In this document: piece by piece, positions 36,795-44,904 of the stretch
How positions within the stretch are numbered: position 1 is the first letter of the stretch
Layout: each line of letters opens with the position of its first letter
Assembly: GCA_014381825.1 (NCBI GenBank)
Contig: JACNKX010000154.1
Coordinates: forward strand, 1 to 64,000
Source: Planctomycetota bacterium
GTDB taxonomy: Bacteria; Planctomycetota; Planctomycetia; Pirellulales; Pirellulaceae
Direction of reading: 5' to 3'
DNA: 64,000 nt
Translations under genes and position numbers: made by a program
Notes under the pieces: generated by a model
Database searches by the model: none
Seen by the model: the letters and a program-made list of their open reading frames with translations, nothing else
Told to the model about the DNA's origin: nothing

Positions 36795-38792
36795 TTACTC
36801 GTTCAATAAATCACGAATCGCCTGCACGACGTCTTCCACTTGCGGCACGACTGCCTTCTCCAACGTCGGCGAATACGGAGTTGGTGTGAACGCGCCGTTG
36901 AGTCGTTTAACTGGGGCGTCGAGGTCGTCGAAGCCAGCATCCGCGATCTGGGCCGATATCTCGGAAGCGACGCTGCAGGGCTGGAACGCTTCGTCGACGA
37001 CTAGCACTCGCCCCGTCTTAGCGACCGACTGCAGAATCGTGTCCATATCGAGCGGCGAAACCGTTCTGGGATCTATGATTTCGATTGATACACCTTCCGC
37101 AGCCAGTTGCTCGGCAGCTTTGATTGCGTGGTGAACCATTAGCGAGATCGCGACGACCGTCGCCTCGGTTCCTTCTCGAACAACTTTCGCTTGGCCAAAG
37201 GGAATCTCGTAATTCTCTTCCGGTACTGGACCTTTAATGGCCATCAACTCGCGATGCTCCAGGAACAGAACCGGATCGTTGGATTGCAGCGCGTGCGCGA
37301 TCAAGCCCTTCGCGTCGTAAGGCGTCGAAGGCATCACGACTCGCAAACCGGGAATGTGCGTGTAAATCGAATGGTACATGCCGGAATGGTGTGTTGCCGC
37401 CGAATGTCCGATACCACCGCAACCGCGCAACAGGATCGGCATCTTCAGGCGGCCGCTGCTCATGTACTGCATTTTGGCAATCTGATTGATCATCTCGCCG
37501 AACGCATCGTTAATGAAATCGATGAACATAAAGTCGATCACTGGCCTCGCACCAGTAACCGCCGCTCCACAGCCAAGTCCAACGAAACCGCGTTCGCAAA
37601 TCGGCGTATCGCAAAGACGATCGGCACCGTACTTGTCGTACATCCCCTCGGTCGTCATGAAGTTCCCGCCGCGAAAGCCGATCCCTTCGCCCATCACAAA
37701 GATATGTGGGTTTTCTGCCATGGCATGATCGAGCGCTTCGTGAGTTGCCGCGACGAAAGTTGTCTCGCGAGTTCCAGGCGATGGTTCGTCGGCGATTGGA
37801 TTTGACTCGCCTTCCCAGTACGCATGATGGGTGGCGGACCCTCCGGCGGGATAGGCGCTAGCTTCGGCGAATTGGTGTGACTCTTCGATCAAATCACGAA
37901 TCTCTTGTTCGATTGCCCCCAATTCGTCCGAGGTCGCTGAACCTTCATCGACGATGCGATTTCGGAGCCGCAGGATTGGGCAAAGTGCTTTCCACTCTTC
38001 GACGTCTTCTTTCGTGCGATAAGTGAAATCGCCCATCCCCTCGGCGTGGGCTCGTGTCCGATAAGTTTTGCATTCGATCAACGTCGGTCCGTCGCCAGCG
38101 CGCGCCCGTTTGATTGCCTCGCCGGCAACTCGGTGAATCTCCAAGACGTCATTGCCATCGAGTTCAAACCCGGGAATTCCATAATTCTCCGCTCGTCGGC
38201 CAACGTCAGGGATGCCGCTTGAGTAACTAAAGGGCACTTCGGTCGCGAATTGATTGTTCTCGACGACAAAGATCACAGGCAGCTTCCAAATGCTGGCCAT
38301 GTTCAGGCCTTCATGAAACGCACCGTTGTTGACGGCTCCATCGCCAAAGCACGCGGCAGCGACGTTGTCTGTGTTCTTGATCTTGAAAGCGTACCCACCG
38401 CCGCAAGCGTGCAAGATGCATGGACCGACGATGCCGCTCGTTCCCATCATGCCAATCTCTGGCTTAAACAAGTGCATGCTCCCGCCACGTCCTTGCGAGC
38501 AACCGGTTTCGCGGCCATACAACTCGGCGATCAGCTCTTTCGGATGCATGCCTTTCGCCAACGCGTGGCCATGCCCGCGATGGGTGCTGAAGACAACATC
38601 CTCTTGCCGCAGATGAGCGAACACGCCAGTCGCGATGGCTTCTTCGCCGACATATGTGTGACATGCCCCGTGGACTAAGCCTCTTTGATGTGACTTCGCC
38701 AAGCGCTCTTCGCACTGCCGAATGATCTGCATCTTGCGGTATAGCGAGAGGAGAGTTTGTTTGTCGAATTGCGTCTTTGTTGCTGTTGTCAT
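36795..38792 (-). CDS. Fused E1 alpha-beta subunit of a 2-oxoacid/acetoin dehydrogenase complex
   Basis: A 665 aa thiamine-diphosphate enzyme with alpha (1-330) and beta (about 345-665) subunits fused. Alpha has THRGHGHALAKG and the ThDP motif GDGAVNNGAFHEGLNMAS (GDG 150-152) closing with ENN (178-180). Beta has FVMGEGIGFRGGNFMTTEGM, FMFIDFINDAF and LRGCGGIGHSAATHHSG, then a C-terminal transketolase-like domain (VVDEAFQPCSVASEI). Fused E1 proteins are known in several bacteria. Decarboxylates a 2-oxoacid, or cleaves acetoin, and loads the product onto E2. Upstream lie a nested palindrome and the SDR gene on the same strand. Confidence 0.92.
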   Translation of the reverse strand: MTTATKTQFDKQTLLSLYRKMQIIRQCEERLAKSHQRGLVHGACHTYVGEEAIATGVFAHLRQEDVVFSTHRGHGHALAKGMHPKELIAELYGRETGCSQGRGGSMHLFKPEIGMMGTSGIVGPCILHACGGGYAFKIKNTDNVAAACFGDGAVNNGAFHEGLNMASIWKLPVIFVVENNQFATEVPFSYSSGIPDVGRRAENYGIPGFELDGNDVLEIHRVAGEAIKRARAGDGPTLIECKTYRTRAHAEGMGDFTYRTKEDVEEWKALCPILRLRNRIVDEGSATSDELGAIEQEIRDLIEESHQFAEASAYPAGGSATHHAYWEGESNPIADEPSPGTRETTFVAATHEALDHAMAENPHIFVMGEGIGFRGGNFMTTEGMYDKYGADRLCDTPICERGFVGLGCGAAVTGARPVIDFMFIDFINDAFGEMINQIAKMQYMSSGRLKMPILLRGCGGIGHSAATHHSGMYHSIYTHIPGLRVVMPSTPYDAKGLIAHALQSNDPVLFLEHRELMAIKGPVPEENYEIPFGQAKVVREGTEATVVAISLMVHHAIKAAEQLAAEGVSIEIIDPRTVSPLDMDTILQSVAKTGRVLVVDEAFQPCSVASEISAQIADAGFDDLDAPVKRLNGAFTPTPYSPTLEKAVVPQVEDVVQAIRDLLNE

Positions 38793-38806
38793 GTTTGTTT
38801 TCTTGT

Positions 38807-38960
38807 AACCACGAAAGGCACGAAAGAAGAATCTACGACAGAAAGTTCCGTAGGCCGGACCAAGGCTTTGCGCCGTTCCGGCACCTGGTCGTCATGCCTG
38901 CCGGAACCGCGCAAAGCCTTGGTCCGGCCTACAATTATCCCTTTCGTGCCTTTCGTGGTT
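38807..38960. repeat. Long inverted repeat, family A copy 1, with a second palindrome nested inside
   Basis: Outer arms: 38807-38828 (AACCACGAAAGGCACGAAAG) and 38939-38960 (CTTTCGTGCCTTTCGTGGTT). Between them a different perfect 22-nt inverted repeat, 38850-38871 (GTAGGCCGGACCAAGGCTTT...) with 38911-38932 (...TTGGTCCGGCCTAC). It lies between the E1 gene start and the SDR gene stop. Looks like one palindromic element inserted into another. Confidence 0.8.
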
Positions 38961-38969
38961 CTTAAATCC

Positions 38970-39776
38970 TCATTCTTGAAAGACTTCACTACCAACAGAG
39001 CCGCCTGCGTTCATCGCTAAGTTACCGCCATCCATCGGAATGATCGCGCCGGTGATCCACGATGATGCATCTGATGCGAGAAACACAGCGAGTCCTCGGA
39101 TGTCGTCGGAACTGCCAAAACGTCCTATCGGAATCCCACTCAGGAAACGGTCCTTGATACGGGGATCGGAATCGATCCGTTCTTGCAAGCCGGGATTCAA
39201 GACCTGCGCCGGCAGGATCGAGTTGACTCGCACGCCGCGCCCGCTCCATTCGGTACTTAGCTCTCGCGTCATCTGCACCACAGCTCCCATCGCCATGCTG
39301 TAAGCAATGTGACCGCGGCCGAGTGCTGTAATACTCGCGAGCGAACCAAGATTAACGATGCTTCCCTTGCCAGCAGCCAACATGCGGCGACCAGCTTCCT
39401 GACACATACAGAAACGCCCGTAAACAAGATTACGCCACGTCCATTCGACTTCGTCGAGCGAGATCTCTTCAGGTTTCTTGCGAATCGCCTCGCCCGCGAT
39501 GTTGGCAACGAAGTCGATTCGCCCGAACTCGTTGTCGACTCGACCGAACATCGCCAGAATGTCTTCGGAGTTCGAGATGTCGCAACGTACTGGCATCGCC
39601 TTGCGACCGAGCGATTCGATTTCCTGTGCTGTCGCTTGAGCGCCTTCTTCGTTCAGATCGGCGAGTACAACGTCGGCTCCAGCCTCGGCCAAAGCGAGCG
39701 ACGATGCTCTACCCATACCACTCGCGGCTCCGCTAACGAGAGCAACTCGGTCAGAAAGATCAAACATGTTTGTCAT
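38970..39776 (-). CDS. SDR-family oxidoreductase, catalytic lysine replaced by Met
   Basis: A 268 aa short-chain dehydrogenase/reductase-type protein. The start at 39776 is supported by AAGGTG about 10 nt upstream; a longer frame to 39809 enters a palindrome. The NAD(P)-binding loop is intact (VSGAASGMGRA, 14-24) and D40 in VLADLN favours NAD(H). The family catalytic motif YxxxK reads Y159-S-M-A-M163: the lysine is Met, one base change (AAG to ATG). NNAG is ANIAG. The rest of the sequence is well conserved, so it may be a regulatory or non-redox SDR, or use another proton relay. Lies between the E1 gene and the transporter gene on the same strand. Confidence 0.85.
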   Translation of the reverse strand: MTNMFDLSDRVALVSGAASGMGRASSLALAEAGADVVLADLNEEGAQATAQEIESLGRKAMPVRCDISNSEDILAMFGRVDNEFGRIDFVANIAGEAIRKKPEEISLDEVEWTWRNLVYGRFCMCQEAGRRMLAAGKGSIVNLGSLASITALGRGHIAYSMAMGAVVQMTRELSTEWSGRGVRVNSILPAQVLNPGLQERIDSDPRIKDRFLSGIPIGRFGSSDDIRGLAVFLASDASSWITGAIIPMDGGNLAMNAGGSVGSEVFQE

Positions 39777-39795
39777 TGTTTTTTCACCTTGTCTT

Positions 39796-39870
39796 TCGTT
39801 TGACGGCAAGCCGTAGGCGACTGCGTTGGCAGCGCCCGGACCCAGTCGCCTACGGCTTGCCGTTAAACGA
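39796..39870. repeat. 28-bp inverted repeat downstream of the transporter gene
   Basis: Arms 39796-39823 (TCGTTTGACGGCAAGCCGTA...) and 39843-39870 (...TACGGCTTGCCGTTAAACGA) with one mismatch and a 19-base loop. It begins directly after the transporter stop and overlaps the leader of the SDR gene. A different sequence from repeat family A. Could act as a terminator or protect the 3' end of the transporter mRNA, though no U-run follows. Confidence 0.75.
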
Positions 39871-41604
39871 TTATTCCATTCCCAACAGATCTTTCAGAAT
39901 CGGTAATTGTTTGTGATAGAACACCAAGGCCGCCATCCCGAGATAAAACACGCCACAACCCAAAATCCCGATGCGATGAATCCAGCCGGGGCGCAGTTCT
40001 TTGGGTAAATAAACTAAGTTATTTCTCAAGACAAAGAATGCCGTGAATCCTAATCCAATGTTGTTCAGATTGGCAATCACGAGCACCATCACTTTGGGGT
40101 TTTCGAACTTCGTGAAGTACCACGCACAAACGAACGTCCATACGACGTAGAAAGCTAAAATCGTGTAATAGATGCGTCCAACTTGATGTGACTTCATGGT
40201 CTCACGGACGTGACGGCTGCCGGACCAAATGATATCAGTCCAGCGGCGACAGACGTCTTCGACGATCGACATTTGACTGGGTAGGAGTACCAATAGTCCG
40301 ACGATCAGCATCGCGATCCACAGCGTCTGCGACATCATCGGACTGAAGCCGGGAGCGTTGCGAATCCCGTCCGCGGAGATGATGGCTTGCGCCCAATCAA
40401 GTCCCGCGGAATCGTGAAACAACTGCGAGTAGGGCGAGAATTGCATCGAAATCAACGCGGGCAACGCCATTCCCATAAAGCAGCCGGGCATCCAAATGAA
40501 CACTTGGTCCATGATGATGTACTTCCACCATGCCTTCCAGCGGCGCAGATTTTCGTCGGTCATCTCGAAGACAGTTCCGAGGTGGCTGAGCGTGACATTG
40601 CGTCCGCCGACTGCGCTTGGAATCGCGCCGACCTCGCTGCCCATTCCCCAGCCTTTGTCACGACAGTAGTTGCTGTACGTCGAGTTGCTCAATCCGCCGC
40701 CGCCTGCGAATCCGGCGAATGCGCCAAGCAAGGCGACCTGAGTCATCAACAGCAGTGGCCACTCGCCATCGCGCATTCGCGTGAGAAAGACATTCGTAAC
40801 ATTCTCTCCGTCCCACTTGCCGTCGCCGTCGATGTCTTCGAAGTCAGTGATCTTGCCACCGCTGTCACGTGTGACAGGCTCAATAACGTCCAATCGCTCG
40901 TCGCGATCGAAGTCTTCGCCCGGATCGAGCGTGCCATTGCCGTTGAGATCCTCGCCCAGCACAACCGGCATGTTGCCAACTTTGAAGAACCCACTGAAGA
41001 CATTCGCCCAATTCTGCGGCTTGACGAACATCACACCCATGATCAAGCAAAAGCCCAGCACTACGAAGACCTTGGTCGTCATCACGGCTTGCATCATGTT
41101 GTAGACTTTGCCCCCGACCAGGATCGGCAGCGAAACAGCTCCGAGCAAGATAAACGCCAGCATCGTAACGAGCCATCGATCTTCTTCGCCCGGTACGCGA
41201 TTCAAGATCAACGCTGCCAGCACCGCCGCACCATGCGTTGACAGACCGGGAATGAACGCGCCGATGCTAAGGAGGACGAATATGCCTATCCAGAATTGCG
41301 GACCAGGTTTCGCTCGCATGAAGCCGGTGAAGACCGGTTCTCCCGTGTACAACGCGTAACGCCCGCACTCCATGTTGTAGAAGACCTGTCCGATGATCGC
41401 GACCGCAGCGATCCACATCAAACTTCCGCCGTATCGCGCTGTAATTTCGGCACCCAACAACCACTCGCCACCGGCAAGCTGAAACCCACACATCACAATG
41501 CCGGGACCGATGAAACCCGCAAGATTTTTCAGCCCGAGCGGTTTTGGTTCGGGGAGTTCGGCGACGTCCCAATCGGGAAGACAAGTCTTGGGCAAGTCAG
41601 CCAT
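39871..41604 (-). CDS. Nramp-like membrane transporter with EF-hand-type loops
   Basis: A 577 aa inner-membrane protein with about 11-12 hydrophobic helices. GPGIVMCGFQLAGGEWLLG and RYGGSLMWIAAVAIIGQVFY resemble the start of Nramp (SLC11) transporters, but the metal-binding DPGN of TM1 is absent (LAGGEW), and the TM6 MPH motif appears replaced (FAGGGGLSNSTYSN), so the cargo may not be a divalent metal. A loop at about residues 215-265 holds three calcium-loop patterns: DLNGNGTLDPGE, DFDRDERLDVIE and DIDGDGKWDGEN. Start uncertain: ATG 41604 is chosen, but the frame continues to a TTG at 41634 inside a palindromic repeat. Part of the cyclase-transporter-SDR-E1-E2 gene string. Confidence 0.8.
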   Translation of the reverse strand: MADLPKTCLPDWDVAELPEPKPLGLKNLAGFIGPGIVMCGFQLAGGEWLLGAEITARYGGSLMWIAAVAIIGQVFYNMECGRYALYTGEPVFTGFMRAKPGPQFWIGIFVLLSIGAFIPGLSTHGAAVLAALILNRVPGEEDRWLVTMLAFILLGAVSLPILVGGKVYNMMQAVMTTKVFVVLGFCLIMGVMFVKPQNWANVFSGFFKVGNMPVVLGEDLNGNGTLDPGEDFDRDERLDVIEPVTRDSGGKITDFEDIDGDGKWDGENVTNVFLTRMRDGEWPLLLMTQVALLGAFAGFAGGGGLSNSTYSNYCRDKGWGMGSEVGAIPSAVGGRNVTLSHLGTVFEMTDENLRRWKAWWKYIIMDQVFIWMPGCFMGMALPALISMQFSPYSQLFHDSAGLDWAQAIISADGIRNAPGFSPMMSQTLWIAMLIVGLLVLLPSQMSIVEDVCRRWTDIIWSGSRHVRETMKSHQVGRIYYTILAFYVVWTFVCAWYFTKFENPKVMVLVIANLNNIGLGFTAFFVLRNNLVYLPKELRPGWIHRIGILGCGVFYLGMAALVFYHKQLPILKDLLGME

Positions 41605-41623
41605 GAAGAATCCGGTGCAGGTG

Positions 41624-41724
41624 AACCACGACAAGCACGAAATACACGAAAGAAGAGAGAGGAAAATAAATCAGAACAGGGAGCAAGCCTTCTTCCTTTC
41701 GTGTATTTCGTGCCTTTCGTGGTT
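41624..41724. repeat. Long inverted repeat, family A copy 2
   Basis: Arms 41624-41652 and 41696-41724 (right arm starts CTTTCGTGTATTTCGTGCCT), 29 nt each with two mismatches and a 43-base centre. Lies between the stop of the cyclase-like gene and the start of the transporter gene; the left arm, read on the minus strand, continues in frame with the transporter (CLSWF). Confidence 0.85.
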
Positions 41725-41732
41725 GAAAAAAG

Positions 41733-43421
41733 TCAGTACAAGACGATCGCCCGCCCCGGCCCGCCGTGGCAATCGCGAATCTTTACGGCAGCAAACAGGA
41801 AGTAGCCATCGTCGGGAATGTTGCCAACGTTGTTCAGAAACTCGACACCAACCATCTCTCGACTACCAAGCGCCCAATAAGTCATCAACGCGCGCTTCGG
41901 CTCGACCCCACCAAGATCAGGCGCGTCAGTCGCTACACATCGGACTCCTTGTTCTTTGAGATAGGCGATCGCGCCGGGACCTGGCGCCGGCCAACCTTCG
42001 GCCTCGCCGTTAATCGGGTCGAGCCATAGCCCGGTGTCCGCGGGTTGTGCCTTGAAATGCTTGTCAACGTGGCCGGTGTGAAAGATGACGACGTCGTCCG
42101 CGATCAGCTTTCCGTTCTTCTCTTCGTCGGCCTTGATGTGAGCGACGGTGATCTCGGGTGACACGGGCCAACTTCGTTTGATCGTTGTTCCCACGAGCGA
42201 AGTCACATCGATCACCCGAGCTTCGCCGCAAGTCCACGATACGGGAACTTGCTCCGTTGTCATCGAGCTTATGCCACGCTTGCCATATCTCTGTTCGTAC
42301 TCTTCGAGCCAACCGCGAATTTCTGGCGCGTATTGCACTGGCTTGCCCGCTGGTGGCAACGCGAACGATGGCGGCACGAGATGCGTCCCCGCCATGCTGT
42401 CCATCAAGTGCGTGTGATGCCACATGTCAAGGTATTCGGAGTAGAGGAAGTCGATTTTCAAGTAGACTTGGCGGTGCTGGCCTGCCCCGGCCCCTGGCGA
42501 TGTCATCGGGAAGTCGATAGCCAAAGTCGGTGTCAGATCGAGCGCTCGTTTCGCCTTGGACGATTCGATCAGTCGCTTCGGCAAGTCACCACCGGCGATC
42601 GCGAACGCTCGACCTTCTCCGTACGGTCCGCCTTTGTGCTTGGGTCCCATCATGCAGTAAAACGCTCCGGTCGATGGCAACGCACCGAGATTCGTCGCGC
42701 CCTCGGTCCAAATCATGCCGTACTTCAGGCCCGCGTAATGTGTCGGTTCGGCGAGAGTTGGCAGCGGGCCCATGCTCGCGCTGTCAGTTCCGAGCGTCAT
42801 CACTTCGCGCGTCGCGAGGAACTCCATGCAGTCGGGATCAGGATCGGGATAGCCGGGCGATTTGTGATCGAGTGCGTCAGCGATGTAGCGATTGCCAGCT
42901 GGCAGCGGCAAGTAATAGCGGTCCGAATAATCGCTGCGGAACAAAACAACATCTCCGCAGCGCAGCTTGCGATGTTGCTTCTCGAATCGCATGACATGCT
43001 CGCGCGTCACGAGCGGGCTTTCGCCTTTAGCAGCCTTGTTGAGCAAATCGCGAACATCGACGACACACGCTTCGCCACCGAACTGCCATGCTTCTGTCTT
43101 GTCGGTGTAAGCCAAACCCAACTCGCCCGATTTCGGACGGTCCAAATCAGGTCGAGCTACAGAATGCGGAGGCACATCGAGTTGCGTGCCGGTGTTCCCG
43201 TCAATCAACAACGCATCGATGTTGTAAGGACTATCCGGGCCGATCGTTCGCTGGTGCGTGATTTGAAAACGAGGAAACGGCGCCGTCGGCCATGTCGCCG
43301 GATACTCAGGTGCGACAAGAAGTGAACAGTCGATGAACTTCGTCTCTCCCGCAACGACAGCAATAGAAGGCCAGGCCGAAAGAGTGGCTGTGACGATGAT
43401 AAGCAGTTGCCGAATTCTCAT
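41733..43421 (-). CDS. Exported tandem cyclase-fold (kynurenine formamidase-like) protein
   Basis: A 562 aa protein with a signal peptide (1-25, MRIRQLLIIVTATLSAWPSI) and two copies of the cyclase/kynurenine-formamidase fold. This metal-dependent family opens lactones, cyclic imides or formamides and uses the motif HxGTHxDAPxH. Copy 1 (about 30-270) reads NTGTQLDVPPH, with both first histidines replaced (N, Q) but the final Asp and His kept. Copy 2 (about 320-540) reads SMAGTHLVPPS, with one His kept. Other landmarks are GDVVLFRSDYSDRYY and its counterpart ADDVVIFHTGHVDKHF, and GTDSASMGPLP and CVATDAPDLGG. The incomplete metal sites suggest altered chemistry or binding only. First gene behind the GntR-type operator at 43453. 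Confidence 0.82.
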   Translation of the reverse strand: MRIRQLLIIVTATLSAWPSIAVVAGETKFIDCSLLVAPEYPATWPTAPFPRFQITHQRTIGPDSPYNIDALLIDGNTGTQLDVPPHSVARPDLDRPKSGELGLAYTDKTEAWQFGGEACVVDVRDLLNKAAKGESPLVTREHVMRFEKQHRKLRCGDVVLFRSDYSDRYYLPLPAGNRYIADALDHKSPGYPDPDPDCMEFLATREVMTLGTDSASMGPLPTLAEPTHYAGLKYGMIWTEGATNLGALPSTGAFYCMMGPKHKGGPYGEGRAFAIAGGDLPKRLIESSKAKRALDLTPTLAIDFPMTSPGAGAGQHRQVYLKIDFLYSEYLDMWHHTHLMDSMAGTHLVPPSFALPPAGKPVQYAPEIRGWLEEYEQRYGKRGISSMTTEQVPVSWTCGEARVIDVTSLVGTTIKRSWPVSPEITVAHIKADEEKNGKLIADDVVIFHTGHVDKHFKAQPADTGLWLDPINGEAEGWPAPGPGAIAYLKEQGVRCVATDAPDLGGVEPKRALMTYWALGSREMVGVEFLNNVGNIPDDGYFLFAAVKIRDCHGGPGRAIVLY

Positions 43422-43452
43422 GATGACGACTCAAAGGGAACGTTCTCGGACG

Positions 43453-43469
43453 AATTGTATGACAATATA
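43453..43469. promoter_or_regulatory. Predicted GntR/FadR operator in front of the cyclase operon
   Basis: AATTGTATGACAATATA contains the perfect palindrome ATTGT-ATG-ACAAT (43454-43466), matching the TTGTnnnACAA style of FCD-type GntR operators. The 18-bp string at 43452-43469 is identical to 48791-48808, upstream of the GntR gene. It lies 32 nt before the cyclase ATG, where binding would block transcription. Confidence 0.8.
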
Positions 43470-43527
43470 GCTAGTTGCACAGCAACTGCAATCAATCTCT
43501 TCCAACGGGACGGACTAACCCGGGCGT

Positions 43528-44886
43528 CTACGAGACGTTGCGTATCAAGTCAGATGCAGCAGCGACATGCTTGGCCCTTCCACTCGCCACAAGTGAAAGT
43601 ACCAGGAGGCCTGTGAAAGTCTCTTCCGACGCGGCGCAGACTCGGTACGGGCAATCAAACTGACTCACGATCAAATCGCGTAGCGGGTCGCATTGTTGGA
43701 TTAATCCACCCGACAGTACGAGGCAATTCCATCGACGGTTGGGCGCAAGACGCGACGCACACTCGCCGTAGTTGTCTGCCATATTGCGAAACGCAGCAAG
43801 GAACAGCGAGCCAATGTTCAGATTGTCGACGCTGATGTTGCTGATCGATCCACGCTCGCCTATCGGGCCAGCAAAGAATGCCAGATCGGCGGCAAGATCA
43901 GTCTTCGATTCAGACGTCACTTGATTGATGTACGGCCAAGGGTTCTCTAGATCAATGCCTTGCGATCTCGCGAGTTCGCTCAGTAAATCGACGAGCAAGT
44001 TCAGTGATCGACCCGCCGGCAAATGCGTTAGCGTGTTAAGAAACTGTCCGTCAAAGTACGGTCTCACTTGGTAGTCGCCTGTTGCGTGGTCTTTCGCCAG
44101 CATACTGATTTGTGATCCGGTCGAAGCGTTAATCGACAGCTCGTTCGATTGCAGCAACGTTCCCGCAAGCGCGCATTGGTGGTCGCCGACGGACGGAAAG
44201 TAAGGGACACGTTTTCCGTTCACAACAATTTCGCCAACGAGCTGATACGGATCGCACAATCGCGGCCATTGAAGATCACCAATGCCAAGCTTGTCGAACA
44301 CCTCATGATGCCAGTCGCGCGTTTCCAGGTTCAACGCACCGAGCGCATTCGTATACTCGGTCACCGGTTCTGCATTGCACAGGCGGGTCGCGACGAAGTC
44401 ACCTAGCATCATGGGAACGGCGTTTGGAGGCAGTCGTTGCTGCTCGGCCAGCCAAAAGAGCAGGCTCGGAGCTGAGCCAGGCTTGCACTCGTGGCCAAGT
44501 TGTTGCATGCCGGACTCGGTAAGTCGCCTTCGCAATACATCGTAATACGACAGTTCACTCGACACATGAACTTCCGACACGCGCTGGTCGCGCCACGACA
44601 AATAGTTGGTAAGCGGTCTTCCACCCTCATCCATAAGAATCACACCCGCCATCTGACTGCAACTGATGACGCCAGCGCAATCTTCGACACCTTCGAGAAG
44701 TTGGGCGAGTACGACTTGAACGGCATCGACGACCGCGAATGGATCAAGTTCGAAGTGCCTCGGCGGGAGTCCCGTAATCGGTTCAGGACAGCTGACGCGC
44801 GCGGTCCTCGCAATGGTGAAGCTCTCCAGATCTAAGACAGCTCCCTTGATGGAGGTCGAGCCGATGTCGAGGCCGATGAAGTTCAT
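43528..44886 (-). CDS. FGGY-family carbohydrate kinase (sedoheptulokinase/xylulokinase-like)
   Basis: A 452 aa cytoplasmic sugar kinase that would phosphorylate a ketose or polyol with ATP. N-terminal phosphate-binding loop GLDIGSTSIKGAVLD (5-19); WRDQR follows a conserved strand; GDHQCALAG (about 235-243) contains the presumed catalytic Asp, and its form resembles sedoheptulokinases more than glycerol kinases; VLSGGLIQQC near the end is the second ATP motif. Slightly shorter than the usual 480-520 aa. It lies 18 nt after the DUF1501 gene, so it ends the operon that begins at 48642 and is read from the regulator's promoter region. The exact sugar cannot be assigned. Confidence 0.88.
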   Translation of the reverse strand: MNFIGLDIGSTSIKGAVLDLESFTIARTARVSCPEPITGLPPRHFELDPFAVVDAVQVVLAQLLEGVEDCAGVISCSQMAGVILMDEGGRPLTNYLSWRDQRVSEVHVSSELSYYDVLRRRLTESGMQQLGHECKPGSAPSLLFWLAEQQRLPPNAVPMMLGDFVATRLCNAEPVTEYTNALGALNLETRDWHHEVFDKLGIGDLQWPRLCDPYQLVGEIVVNGKRVPYFPSVGDHQCALAGTLLQSNELSINASTGSQISMLAKDHATGDYQVRPYFDGQFLNTLTHLPAGRSLNLLVDLLSELARSQGIDLENPWPYINQVTSESKTDLAADLAFFAGPIGERGSISNISVDNLNIGSLFLAAFRNMADNYGECASRLAPNRRWNCLVLSGGLIQQCDPLRDLIVSQFDCPYRVCAASEETFTGLLVLSLVASGRAKHVAAASDLIRNVS

Positions 44887-44904
44887 TCGCGACTTTCGTG
44901 ATTC

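Noticed and set aside
40790-40960. Dockerin domain in the transporter loop
   Set aside because: Only calcium-loop spacing matches; the helices of dockerin are absent and the loop lies between membrane helices.
40387-41241. 284-codon plus-strand open frame
   Set aside because: Antisense shadow of the Nramp-like transporter; the transporter frame has clear membrane helices.
42249-43325. 358-codon plus-strand open frame
   Set aside because: Antisense to the cyclase-fold gene; rich in Arg/Cys/His, typical of shadow translation.
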